From contig OZ018321.1 of NCBI GenBank assembly GCA_963969495.1, positions 63,208,780 through 63,272,779 on the forward strand: a stretch of 64,000 bases of DNA, given 5' to 3'. Origin of the DNA: Ceratothoa steindachneri. Lineage: Eukaryota > Arthropoda > Malacostraca > Isopoda > Cymothoidae. Below the pieces are notes generated by a model. It made no database searches, was not told where the DNA came from, and was given only the letters and a program-made list of their open reading frames with translations. Both the position numbers and the translations under genes were made by a program. Below are positions 45,601 through 56,620 of this stretch, in pieces; position 1 is the first letter of the stretch, and each line of letters starts with the position of its first letter.

Positions 45601-46480
45601 GCCAACAGCTCTCACTGCATCCGCAGCTGATCTCGATGATGCCTATACCGCCGAGAGACGCCAGTCATACCCTAAACCCTTTCGGTTTAGTACCCTAAAC
45701 CCTTTCGGTTTAGGGCCAGGAAACTCCTTCGAGAGCTAGATATAGCTCTCGGGCCGGTGGCGCCTCTGGTTCTACCCAGGACGCCACCCTGGAGGGTACC
45801 ACATTTGGCTCTTTGTCGCCACGCCTCTGCTCCCAAAGCTTATACTGCGCTGGGAGTATTGCGTTCAACATTTTTGGAGCACACATCGTGTCACGCTGGA
45901 ACCGTGCCAGTGTATACGGATGGCTCCAAGTCCCAAGAGGGGGTTGGCTTCCACGCCCTATCCCCTCTGTTTGAAGTCAGCGGGGCTCTACCAGGCGCTG
46001 CGTCTGTCTTCACGGCCGAGCTGGTGGCAATACACCACTCGGTACGGGAGATTACGCGACGTGCCCGGTTCGGAGACCGGATTGTGATCTATAGCGACTC
46101 ACAAAGCGCCCTGAGTGCTCTCGGGGCATTGGAATCTCCGCATCCCCTGGTTCACGATTTCCGTGACGCCACGGTTTTGGCGAGCCGGGCGGATGTCGAG
46201 ATTATTTTCTGCTGGGTTCCTGGACATGTAGGAATTGCGGGGAATGAGGGCGCCAAAGAGTTCGCGAGGACTATGCGACCGGACCAGCGTTTCACTCTTC
46301 CTCACACCGACTACATGGCAGGACTATGTGCAGCTCTTCGGACTGCTTGGCAAAGAAGATGGGAGACGGTTGAAGGGAACTTAAAGTTGCGTGCCATTGC
46401 GCCGCGACTGTTCTCATGGGCCTATCCTTCAATGCCACGGCGGCTTCAGGTTGCTTTCAGTCGTCTCCGAATGGTCTTTG
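42617..46480 (+). pseudogene. ORF2 of I-like copy C: endonuclease, RT, RNase H (broken)
   Basis: Endonuclease: LEGIFLQWNCRELRANW near 43011, IFLQETML, then a TAG at 43262. After it come LLLGDLNGRHPLWED and VVDDLHVSDHFPI (SDH intact) from 43342. RT: frameshift near 44150; motif A FFDLEKAYDTAW about 44728-44763; a lost base near 44795 forces another frame; motif B EEGVPQESVLSVTLFALS (Gly to Glu); motif C LYVDDLSI about 44993. A 23-bp direct duplication sits at about 45669-45714. RNase H: TDGSK, TAELVAIH and YSDSQSAL present, but the final ERADE segment is deleted near 46248. The frame ends at 46500. Confidence 0.8.
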
Positions 46481-47690
46481 CCGGCTTTGACGACTTATAA
46501 TTTTAATATCTTGGTGGAATTTTTCCTTGTTCGTCACTTACATCACCTAAATTACTTGGAAATTGGTCAAGATGACTATTCAAAAAATGCATTTTTATGC
46601 TCACATTGCAACCTAGCTCTTTGTATTCCCTTAAAAGTTTTCCTACGACTTCTTCGTAGTTATCTGCCCTATAATTTCATAAAAAGATTTTTATCAAGTC
46701 CACGAATGATAACCAGGCATTTCTTTCGCGTTCATTCATGACATTAGGAAAACTGCTGTCATTAATTAATGTTCTTATTTGCGGATCGTCGAAAATTCCA
46801 GCTTCGATTTTTTCATAACTTAAACTTGGGAATTTTTAAATTATGTGTTGGAAACAATCGCCGTTTGTATCTAAAGCTTTTACATACTGTTTCATGAGAC
46901 CTAGTTTGATATGAACAGGAGGAAATTTTATTTTATCTCTGCTCACTAAAGGCGGATTAATTACATTTTTTTCTCCACAGTAAGTGATGTTCAGGCTGGT
47001 CAGATTTGTTTGCAATAATGTTCTTTCTTATCTCTGCTGTCTCATAAGCAAATGAAGCAGAGATATTTAGTATTATACCATGCTTGTCGCCCTAGCAGAA
47101 AATTGAGCATTTTTAAGTCACATATGATCCACTCGTGCTCCCTATATTTGATAAGTTTTAAAACAGTTTCTATATGCTCATAAATTTATTTCATAATGTT
47201 GTTGAGTGCCCAATTGGTATCGAGCTGTATAGATGGCCATTATGCAGCAACACACACTTAAGACTTCTTTTGGAACTGTCTACAAACAAACGTTAATCAC
47301 TTGCATTGTGAGGCTTAACAAACCTGGTATGTCGCAGCATTATACTAAGCTATGCTATGTCCTAAAATAATTTAGACGTTCTTTTTCCCTGTTTCTGTAA
47401 AATGAAATGTATGTGTTTGAACTAAGCATGTTTTTTTCTGTTTAGGTCTTGAAGCTAAAATTTCCGCAGCCTTTTTTGGTTAATTTAGATCCCTTACAAG
47501 ATCATTAAACTCGGTCTGGTTAAACCTTTGCTGATCACTTTCACTTACAACTACGCTGGGGTCGAATTCGGTGTCTGACTCCTCAGAGTGCATAACAATA
47601 TTTTCAGCCACATCTCTATTTAATTCCTGAGATGGCAGACTCTTAAATTTTGGAATGGGAATTTCATTTGAATGTAGCACAGGTCGGTAT
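46480..47690 (-). pseudogene. Degenerate copy of an uncharacterised arthropod multi-copy protein family
   Basis: On the minus strand, 47680-47480 encodes SEESDTEFDP and FNDLVRDLN followed by a stop, KKAAEILASR and KQK. Further on, in shifting frames, come IKYREHEWIICDLKMLNFLL, TKYLCFIC and DSRDKKEHY. I recall the same block order (FNDLVRDL-LPK-AAELL-SR; HKWMICGDLKVL-LLG-Q-GYTKY-CFLC-WDSR) from a large, uncharacterised arthropod family that multiplies like a transposon. That is memory, not a search. Many stops make it a pseudogene. Its end adjoins the broken 3' side of copy C. Confidence 0.45.
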
Positions 47691-47699
47691 TATGGTGTC

Positions 47700-48480
47700 G
47701 AAATTTGGGTACTCGATACAATGTTTATTTGGCTTAGTGAAGCCCGAAGTCTTGACAAAGCAGAAGTAGCAATCCGTTTCATGGTTAGTAGGCTCTCGCC
47801 ACACCTGAATTGGAAAAACAATTGTGAAGCGTTGACAAAAGTGAATTTTATCAAAAGTTGTTTATGTGCCCTAAGTTACAATTACACTTAGGTAATTTAC
47901 ACTACACAAATGACTTACGTAGTTTTATGAAATCATAAACTTACCATCGGAACTCCAAAAGGTATTTTTGACTCCGAACCCTTCGTTCAATGTCGCAGTC
48001 TTTCACTGCATACAGTGCAGGCTTTATGTGGAACCCATGATTTATCTTGATCCCCCAGTTTTATGCCAAAATAAGCTAAGTAAGCTCTTTTCATGAAGTC
48101 CGTTATATTTCCTCGTTAATGTGGAAGTGTAAAATTTCCACATATTCAGGAGAATTTTACATATTAACTCGAGTGCTTGAGGACATATTACTTGATTGTT
48201 TTGACAATTTGTAAAGGTATTTCCATTCCTTATTTTCAAAATCTGAAATATAAAAACAAACATTAGTTTAAATAGGTACTAATAGATAATTATAATGTGC
48301 AACTTCAAAAAGACAGCTAGTATTGAGAAAATGTCTTTTTTTATGAATATGATGAAAGAGGAAATGTGTTGAACAAAATCATGACCTGATAAAGCAAAAC
48401 GGAGTAAAAATTCATGCTCAGCGCACCCAAATTACGTATAATTTAAACTGTCAAATCTAAGTCAATAAAAAAAAGGTGAA
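47700..48480. other. AT-rich gene-free stretch
   Basis: No domain, repeat or RNA gene is recognised on either strand. Confidence 0.4.
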
Positions 48481-48800
48481 ATTTGTTTCCCTTGGCTGAC
48501 CATTTCCCTGCCTTTAGCAGTGTCAGCCGTTACAATAAGGCTTTTCTACCCTATAAAGCAAATGAAGGGTCTCATCCTCTCAATTTTACGACGAACTCCA
48601 ATCTTCCATATAATGCCTTATTCTCCATCTACGAGTTGCGTGCTGCCTTGTTTCCTTTGTGTATCTACTTCTCTGGCATTGGCGGGATCCATTTTGATAT
48701 GATTCGGCATCTCCAAGCCCACACTGTCATTTTCTTACTTGACTTGCCCAACCTTATATGGTGGCGCGTTAAGATTGTATGGAGGCGTCCTCGATGTTAT
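48480..48800 (+). pseudogene. Highly diverged I-like RT fragment
   Basis: The frame from 48483 (FPAFSSVSRYNKAF… then YELRAALFPLCIYFSGIGG, HFDMIRHLQAHTVIFLLDLP, NLIW) follows, block for block, the RT segment that young copies read as AFSSRDAAPPAF… SELRSALASCADTAHGPDD, YAMLRHLGERGMAFLLDLFN. It is far more diverged than any other copy here and ends near 48800. Confidence 0.55.
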
Positions 48801-48809
48801 TGCACTTCT

Positions 48810-49170
48810 CGAAGTCACCCGTTTATAGTAGTGCTGCGTGAGTGATGGCGTCTGGCAGAGGGTGACGTGACTTGGCCTACTTATGTCTTCCAATCGAATT
48901 GGTTCTGACTCCATAAGTTTCTCGCGGGGGAATACGAGTTTAGGCTGTGTTCCCGAAGGTGTCTCGGTAATCGTGGGTAAAGAAAAGCAGTTCGAAAACG
49001 AAGGCAGCGATAAATAGGTTTTATTCTTAGCTTGGGCCTACCAAAATGGGAGCAAACGGAAACGTTCGAGTTCAACGTAGTTATATGTAAGTCTTCCGTT
49101 TAAAGGCTAATATAGCTGAGATTAAAGGCGGTAGGATTCAAGGATGAGGGTACGGACGAACGATTTGACT
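48810..49170. other. Unassigned DNA
   Basis: No gene recognised. It leads into the CT/AT microsatellite. Confidence 0.4.
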
Positions 49171-49173
49171 GAT

Positions 49174-49286
<113 letters not shown>

Positions 49287-49355
49287 TAAGAAAGCTCGAT
49301 TACGAGTTATGGTATATGATAGTGAAACCACTGTATAGGAGCCAAAAGTTTAATT

Positions 49356-49403
49356 TACGATACTAGTTTCGGTATGTAGTTTATCATACCCTCTTCAGTC
49401 GTA
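49356..49403 (-). ncRNA. Hammerhead-type ribozyme motif in the Penelope-like element
   Basis: On the minus strand (49403 to 49356) the order is TACGA, CTGAAGA, stem II (GGTATG, loop ATAAACTA, CATACC), GAA, ACTAGTA, TCGTA. TACGA pairs with TCGTA (stem I, 5 bp). GGTATG pairs with CATACC (stem II, 6 bp). AC and GT around TA form a minimal stem III, with cleavage expected after the A of GTA. The CUGANGA and GAAA cores are intact. One extra G lies between CTGAAGA and stem II. Penelope-like elements are known to carry hammerheads with very short stem III. Activity is not shown. Confidence 0.75.
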
Positions 49404-49439
49404 TACTGATAATGCGAGTGTTACAAAAGTCTATAAATA

Positions 49440-49673
49440 GCGTACAGATCTGAAAAAAACAAAAACACAAAGAAACACAAAACTGGGGGGAAAAGGTCAT
49501 TAATCAGGGAGTGTGAGTCTAAGATCGTTAATTAAGCTCTTTGCAATGAGGTTACGGGAATGGAGGCTGCATTTCAATTGCCCATCTAACAAATTGAAAT
49601 TGGGAATTTCTCCTATTAATATAGATTCTACTCTTTTTCTCTTACGGAACTCTTTACAATTATATATGATTTG
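49440..49673 (-). pseudogene. Penelope-like GIY-YIG endonuclease, C-terminal half
   Basis: Minus-strand frame downstream of the insertion point: QIIYNCKEFRKRKRVES, then ILIGEIPNFNLLDGQLKCS and a stop at 49500. The RKRVESILI block is the conserved helix following the GIY-YIG core in Penelope-like endonucleases, with the Glu matching the family's catalytic Glu position. It is in frame with the N-terminal half at 57120-56927 once copy D and one duplication are removed. Confidence 0.75.
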
Positions 49674-50196
49674 CCCCGTAAGGGGCGCGGCGATTTGCCA
49701 TCCTGGCCGCCGTGCTGACGGGATCCAGCGCTCCATCCGGCCCTAGCTTAGCCACTCTTCCTTCCTTCAAAACACTTGTTTCCTCTCTTTTCACACAACC
49801 TCTCCCACAACTTTCTCTGGTCAGCCTCTAATTTCACAGGGTAGATGCTGATCTTCCTTTCAGCCAACCGTCCCGCATCGGGGCTGAGGGGGTGGGGGAC
49901 AAAGTTCCCTAACCCCTGAGCTCCGGTCTGGGGTGGCTGGTTTTAACCAACCTGCTTCATCCCCACCCATACCTTCCACACATCCCTTTTCCTCTCCTCT
50001 TCACAATCTATATTTTTTACGCCGTGTCTAAGGTGGAGCCGCCATGCCGATGGACTGCCAGGCCACCAGGCGGGAGGGGTGGTGCCAAATGGCGGCGCCT
50101 GGCTCTGCCGGGCTTGTAAGCACCTCTCGCAGTGCGGGCTACTGCGAGAGGTGTGCACGATTGCATTCCGTGTTTAAAAAAGGGTCACCATGCCCA
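49674..50196 (+). promoter_or_regulatory. Structured 5' UTR of I-like copy D
   Basis: CCCC-GUAA-GGGG at 49674-49685. Helix CGCGGC (49686-49691) with GCCGTG (49709-49714). Pyrimidine-rich middle, GGGGCTGAGGG block and the hairpin at 50121-50153. An upstream ATG in good context at 50044 (GCCGCCATGC) opens the same frame as ORF1, so the protein could start there or at 50197. Confidence 0.55.
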
Positions 50197-52475
50197 ATGA
50201 TGAAGATAAAAAAAAAAACCCAACCCTCAACTTCGCCTGTTCCATCGACGGAGCCGCCCTCGGGCAGCTCCAGCAAAAAAATGGAGGTCTCTCCCCCTGT
50301 GCTTGCACAGGGGACCATCCATATTTCTCTAACCAGAGAGGAGGCTTACTCCTCTCCTTCGCCTACGGGTGCAGGGGACTCCCCCTCACCCCCTTCTCTG
50401 GAGGTGCTTTCGGGCACCTCCCTTTTCCCAGCGGCAGTCCCCTCTTTTCTTTCCAAGGGGACTGCCAAGAAAGCCAGCAGGCAGCCCTTAGCCAGCCGCT
50501 CCCCATCAAAGCGGCTCGGTAGGGCAAACCCCCTTAGGGGGGAGAGGGAAGCCAGGCCCCTTCGGTCGCTTCCCTCAAAAGACCTGCTGGCAAGAATTTT
50601 AAACCTTGCTGGGGTCAAGGCCTGTGCCTCCCCACACAAGACTGGCGACACTGCCAAGGGGACCTGCGATGTCCTGGGAGGGGATGGCCAACTGGAGGCC
50701 CCTCCTGTGATAGACATGGTCCTTGAGGAGACCCAGCCTCAGACGGTAGGGCCTTCCATGTGGGGGAATTCGGGCTCGGCGCCAAGCACTGAACCCGAAT
50801 CCGCCCCTATGCAAGGTCCTCCTCAAATGGCTGAGGGCTCCGAGGCAGTAAAAGGAGGGGAGGGATCTCCTCCGACAGGTGCCCTTACGACAACCAGGAC
50901 CTTCTCCATTTCGGAGAGGGACCTGGCTGAGGCCGGTCCATCTGGCCTGGGGGCTTCTGCCGGCGGAGGTGAAAAGCGGGTTCATTCCCCGCCCTCCTCT
51001 CCAAAAAAGAAAAAGACGAAAAAGACTCGGGGCTCCTCTCCATCCGCGGGGGCTGCGGGGACGGATGGGTCTGCTACCACTTTGGTAGGCGACCAAGCCA
51101 AGATCGGCACATCCGGCCCCTCTACCCCCTCGTGTGCGGAGCCCCTGACCAAGACTAACACCAAGAGTGCACAGGGCCGAGCCTCGATGACATCGGGGCC
51201 CCTCATTCAGAGGCTACCTGGCGTTTTCGAGCCCGCTGGCTTCAAACGCTTCCTCGTTATTCGCTCCACTGATGGCACCATGTTGTCCAAGGGCAACATG
51301 ATCCATCAGAGGAGAGGATTAGCTAGTGCAATTGGTAGAGAGCCGAAGGTGACCCGTTTCTCGGACGGCAGCCTTCTGGCGAATCCCGCAGAGGCGGCCA
51401 AAATAAGTGCTCTTCGGACACTTCATGGCACCCCGGTGAGTGTGACGCCGCACTCTACCATGAACTTTATGAAAGGAGTAGTTTATGCGAGGGAACTCGT
51501 TGACTACTCCATTGAGGACATCACCCTAGAGCTGGCCGACCATGGGGCGGTCAAGGTCGAACGTGTGATAAGAAAACAGGAAGGGGCTTCGAGACCCACC
51601 CCTACACTCTTCGTCACGTTCGACTGTGACAAGCTCCCTGAGTCGGTGCGTGCCGGTTGGTACCGCTACCGCGTGAAGGCATTCGTGCCACTGCCGCGGC
51701 GGTGCTATTACTGTCACCGTTTCGGCCATACAATCGCTCATGTAGACGTGCAAAGTCGGGGTCACCCGAAGTCTGTGTAAATTGCTCCAAGGTCGCACAC
51801 GATAAGTCCAAATCGAGTGTGGCCAAGTGTGTCAATTGCGGAGAGCCGCACCCTGCTTCTTCGAAGCAATGTGGTGCATATCTCCTGGAGAAAGAAATCC
51901 TGGCCGTTTAGGCCCAGGATAGACTCTCATTCCGCTAGGCTAAGGACTTGGTCCTGGCGCGCCCAGCTCTGCCTGGGACGTCATATGCCTCAGTAGTTCG
52001 AAAGACACCCTCTGCTCCTGGCCCATCCAGGCCAACGAGCACGGTTGTTTCCGCGCCCATTCGGAGCCCTTCTGCGAGCTCTACCCAACCCGGGCGCTCC
52101 CCTGGTAAAGCTGGCGGCAAAAAGGGTTCATACCCAGCCCCGGCTAAAACCAGGGCTCCTCCCTCTTCCCCCAGCGTGACCGTTTCCCGCAAGGTGAAAC
52201 GGCCACGCGCCTCCACAGAGTCGTTAGACTCACAGGGGGCAACACCCCTGAAGATGGTCGCTAGGCCATCTTCAGGGGTTCCTAAAGCTGTCCCCCGAAA
52301 GGAGGACAACAACAAAGGAGCTTCGGCTCCTTCGCCCACGCCCCGAGGTGGAGCGAGTGGCTCGGAGACGGTGGTTCCTCGAAAAGAGGCCCCCCCGCCT
52401 CCGAAGCCGCAGCGCCCGCCTAAGGTTCCGAAGGGAGAAAAAGACTCGCATGGCGAGCCCAACCTCCCCCAATAA
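50044..52475 (+). pseudogene. ORF1 of I-like copy D (one frameshift, two stops)
   Basis: Gag-like RNA-binding protein. The frame 50044-51780 holds a Pro/Ser/Lys-rich N-terminal third, TTTRTFSISERDLAEAG near residue 280, a KKKKTKKTR basic run, the core MTSGPLIQRLPGVFEPAGFK near residue 380, and the first knuckle at residue 554 (CYYCHRFGH). A base missing near 51732 shifts the frame inside that knuckle. The other knuckles (51780-51875) and C-terminus are in the next frame, which carries TAG at 51909 and 51936 where copy C has CAG and GAG. The tail runs to 52475. Confidence 0.9.
50121..50153 (+). other. 13-bp 5'UTR hairpin, copy D version
   Basis: Arm CACCTCTCGCAGT (50121-50133), loop GCGGGCT (50134-50140), arm ACTGCGAGAGGTG (50141-50153). 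All 13 pairs are Watson-Crick. It lies 44 bases before the ATG at 50197. Confidence 0.8.
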
Positions 52476-52610
52476 GTCCTCGAAGGCGACAGCGCCTCCA
52501 GCGCTTTTTCCGGCCAACAGCGCCCAGGGTTCTGCCCCCGGGAAGCGTACGGCCATTCCCGTGAGGGTCTTCAATTCGAGGAGGGCCCCCGCGTCTCCTC
52601 CGAGCTAGGC

Positions 52611-55600
52611 CTGGAGGGCATATTCCTTCAATGGAATTGCCGTAGACTCCGGGCCAACTGGGAGGAGCTGCGGAGGCTCGCCTCGTCCCGTTCCCCGTTA
52701 GCTATTTTTTTGCAGGAGACCATGCTAGGCGCGTGCCCCCTGCCTGCCCTACCGGGGTATAAGGGTCTTGCGACCCCACCACCGCGGGATGGCTGGGCTG
52801 GGGGATGTGCGGTTTACACCCGGCATGATGTCTCCGTTCTTCCTTTCTCTTTAGATACCTCCTTTCAGGCAGTGGCTGTGCAGCTGCACCTGGATACGAG
52901 GTATACTATCATTTCTGCGTACATTCCACCGTCAGCTGACTTCGACGCGGGGGACTTCCGCCGCGTCGTGGCACGGTTGCCGAGGCCCTATCTCTTGCTT
53001 GGAGATCTGAACGGCAGGCATCCTCTCTGGGGAGATTACTCCATAAATCCCAGGGGACAAGTCCTTGCCGATCTGATCGAAGAGCTCGAGATGGGTGTCC
53101 TAAACGTGGATGAGTTTACGCATCACTGTCCGAGAACCGCTTCATTTTCTTGCCTTGACCTATCTTTGTGCTCTTCGGATGCACAGCCTGATTTTGATTG
53201 GGGGGTGGTCGATGACCTCCATGGTAGTGATCACTTTCCCATTCAAATATCATTTTCAGGGCAACTGCCGCCTGAGAGACCACCTCGGTGGTGCTTGGCG
53301 CGGGCGCGGTGGCCTGCATTTCAGGAAATGACTGAATTCTCTATCTCAGTCGAGGAGTTTAGGTCGGTAGATGAGGCCGTTGAGTTCTTCTCCGGCAACC
53401 TCATCGCCGTGGGCCTGACTACTATTCCTAGGACGTCTGGCCGTTTTGCACGCCGACCACTCCCATGGTGGTCGGCCGAGTGTGAGACGGCCCTCAAACA
53501 GAAGCGTTATGCCTACATGCGCTATAAGCGCCGCCCGAACGATTTCACTGTCGCTGAATTTCGTCGGGCTAGGGCTAGGTTCCGGTATATTTCGAAGCAC
53601 GCCCACCGCTCTTCTTGGCGGGCATACGTGTCTTCACTTAACGGGAAGACCCCTTTAGCTGAGGTGTGGAAGCGAGTCAAAAGGATTCGGGGCAAGTTCT
53701 CGCAGGACCCCCCTCCCGTTCTCCAGGAGAATGGGACCGCAATCTCGGACCCCGCGTCCGTGGCGGAATCCTTAGCGACCGCTTTTTCCGCATTCTCTAG
53801 CCGTGATGCTGCTCCACCAGCATTCAATGCACGTCGTGATGTCGTGGAAGGCCGCCGGCTGGACTTTACCTCCAGAGGCGGAGAACCCTTCAACGACAAG
53901 TTTACTGTGAGTGAGTTGCGTTCCGCTCTCGCTTCGTGCGCGGACACCGCCCATGGTCCGGACGATGTCCCGTACGCCATGCTTCGACACCTGGGTGAGC
54001 GAGGCATGGCCTTTCTGTTAGATTTGTTCAACAGGATCTGGGTGGAAAGTCTTCTCCCAGACTCCTGGCGAATCGCTACTGTGCTCGCCTTTCGCAAGCC
54101 GGGAAGAGATCACTCTACTCCGACCGTTTTCCGCCCAATCTCTCTAACCTCTTGCGTGTGCAAGTTTATGGAGAAATTGGTAAATGTTAGATTAGCCTAT
54201 TTCCTTGACAGCGGAGGCCATCTGTCTTGTGCACAGTGCGGCTTCCGTAAGTTCCACTCCACGTCGGATGCTCTGCTCCGACTGGAAAATGTCGTCTGCG
54301 AGGCTTTCCTTCGTAGACAGCACTACGCCACGGGGTTTTTTGATCTGGAGAAGGCCTATGATACCGCATGGCGATACGGTATCATGGAGACTCTCCACAC
54401 GATGGGGGCGAGGGGACGCCTCCCAATGTTTATATCTGAATTTTTGCGAGATCGTCGATTCCGCGTACGGGTGGGGCGAGCCCTCTCCGGCCCAAAGGAG
54501 CAGGAAGAGGGTGTCCCGCAGGGAAGTGTCCTCAGTGTCACACTCTTTGCCCTGAGCATCAACGGCTGGAAAATGCCGTCTGCGAGGCTTTCCTTCGTAG
54601 ACAGCACTACGCCACGGGGTTTTTTGATCTGGAGAAGGCCTATGATACCGCATGGCGATACGGTATCATGGAGACTCTCCACACGATGGGGGCGAGGGGA
54701 CGCCTCCCAATGTTTATATCTGAATTTTTGCGAGATCGTCGATTCCGCGTACGGGTGGGGGGAGCCCTCTCCGGCCCAAAGGAGCAGGAAGAGGGTGTCC
54801 CGCAGGGAAGTGTCCTCAGTGTCACACTCTTTGCCCTGAGCATCAACGGCATCACCTCGGTGCTGCCGGAAGATGTTCTCGCTACGCTCTACGTGGACGA
54901 CCTTTCGATCTCTTTTGGCGCGGCCCAGATGCCAACTCTTGAGCGTCGACTCCAAGAGGCATTGAACCGCGTCTCTCGCTATGCCGAAGCGCACAGGTTT
55001 CGGTTTTCTTTGGCCAAGACTAAGGTGGTGCACTTCTGCCGCCATCCACGGCTTCACCCCGCCCCAGATTTGTTTCTTAATGGGGTGCGCCTGGATGTGG
55101 TTGAGTCGCACCGTTTCCTTGGTCTTGTATTCGACCGACGCCTCACTTGGGAGGCTCATATTCGCAGCCTTAGGGTCTCTTGTACCCGCGCCATGGACAT
55201 TCTCCGTTCCGTGACGTTCAGCGCTTGGGGCGCTGATAGGGCTACCGCCTTACTTTTTTATCGATCCTTTGTTCGCTCGAAGCTCGACTACGGATGCGAG
55301 TTTTATGCATCCGCAGCCGAGCGTTGATTGCGGAAGGTGGATTCGATCCACCACACCGGCCTTCGCCTTGCGACCGGTGCCTTCCGCACTTCCCCCATTG
55401 AGAGCCTGTTGGTCGATGCTGGGGAGATGCCACTCGCTCTGCGCCGCGTGCAGTGCATCACTCGCCTGTACGCGCGAGCCCGGCGCCTCCCTCAGTCGCC
55501 AACAGCTCTCACTGCATCCGCAGCTGATCTCGATGGTGCCTATGCCGCCGAGAGACGCCAGTCATACCCTAAGCCCTTTGGGTTTAGGGCCAGGAAACTC

Positions 55601-56620
55601 CTTCGAGAGGTAAATATAGCTCTCGGGCCGGTGGCGCCCCTGGTTCTGCCCAGGACGCCACCCTGGAGGGTACCACATTTGGCTATTTGTCGCCACGCCT
55701 CTGCTCCCAAAGCTTGTACTGCGCCGGGAGTATTGCGTTCGACCTTTTTGGAGCACACATCGTGTCACGCTGGTACCGTGCCAGTGTATACGGATGGCTC
55801 CAAGTCCCAAGAGGGGGTCGGCTTCCACACCGTATCCCCTCTGTTTGAAGTCAGCGGGGCTCTACCAGGCGCTGCGTCTGTCTTCACGGCCGAGCTTGTG
55901 GCAATACACCACTCGGTACGGGAGATTACGCGACGTGCCCGGTTCGGAGACCGGATTGTGATCTATAGCGTCTCACAAAGCGCCCTGAGTGCTCTCGGGG
56001 CATTGGAATCTCCGCATCCCCTGGTTCGCGATATCCGTGACGCCACGGTTTTGGCGAGCCGGGCAGATGTCGAGATTATCTTCTGCTGGGTTCCTGGACA
56101 TGTAGGAATTGCGGAGAATGAGCGCGCCGATGAGGGCGCCAAAGAGTCCGCGAGGACTCTGCGACCGGACCAGCGTTTCGCTCTTCCTCACACCGACTAC
56201 ATGGCAGGAATACGGGCAGCTCTTCGGACTGCTTGGCAAAGAAGATGGGAGACGGTTGAAGGGAACTTAAAGTTGCGTGCCATTGCGCCGCGACTGTTCC
56301 CATGGACCTATCCCCCAATGCCGCGGCGGCTTCAGGTTGCTTTCCTTCGTCTCCGAATCGGACACCCTCAGTTGACGCATCGCTATCTGATGGAGCGCTC
56401 GCCTGCGCCCTATTGCAACGACTGCGTCGTCCCCCAGACTGTTCGGCACATTCTTGTCGAATGTCCCAGTCTGGGTGATCTTCGCGCACGATACCTGTCC
56501 CAGTACCGGGATGGGCCGGGTCGCTACCGCCTGTCCCTTGTGCTCGGGACATATTCGTGCACATTGACTTGTGGACTTGTTGACTTCTTGGGGGAGGCCG
56601 GCCTTCTCCCTATTATTTAA
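52611..56620 (+). pseudogene. ORF2 of I-like copy D: endonuclease, RT, RNase H
   Basis: Endonuclease from 52611: GIFLQWNCR, FLQETML, IISAYIPPS, LLLGDLNGRHPLWGD and SDHFPI, all key positions present. RT: LMFL..NRIWVE, VFRPISLTSCVCKF, motif A FFDLEKAYDTAW (54336-54371), motif [14 protein letters not shown] (54510). A 284-bp duplication then shifts the frame to a stop at 54837-54839; the second unit restores motif B and continues with LYVDDLSI (54887). TGA at 55325-55327 replaces a Val codon. RNase H at 55780: TDGSK, AELVAIH, then YSVSQS (Asp to Val at 55970-55972), ERADEGAK kept. C-terminal motif YCNDC..VRHILVEC. Stop at 56618. Confidence 0.9.
54283..54850 (+). repeat. 284-bp direct tandem duplication inside the RT
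   Basis: 54283-54566 is repeated at 54567-54850 with only two differences seen (T/C at the GTCGTC/GCCGTC site and C/G near GTGGGGCGAG). The unit starts at TGGAAAAT and ends at CATCAACGGC. Copy C has one unit only. Confidence 0.95.

Larger units (their letters stand above)
40110..46473 (+). mobile_element. I-like copy C, complete 5' end, 3' end lost
   Basis: Begins CCCCGTAAGGGG exactly as copy D does. Leader, ORF1, endonuclease, RT and most of RNase H are present in order. It stops abruptly at about 46473 inside the region between RNase H and the Cys/His motif, so the tail and any target-site duplication are gone. It is very close to copy D by eye. ORFs carry several frameshifts and stops. 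Confidence 0.85.

Noticed and set aside
49674..49780. A confirmed HDV-like ribozyme at the 5' end of the I-like element
   Set aside because: CCCGT can pair with ACGGG at the expected distance, but I could not place P2, P4 and the catalytic C consistently across copies, so only the hairpins are claimed.
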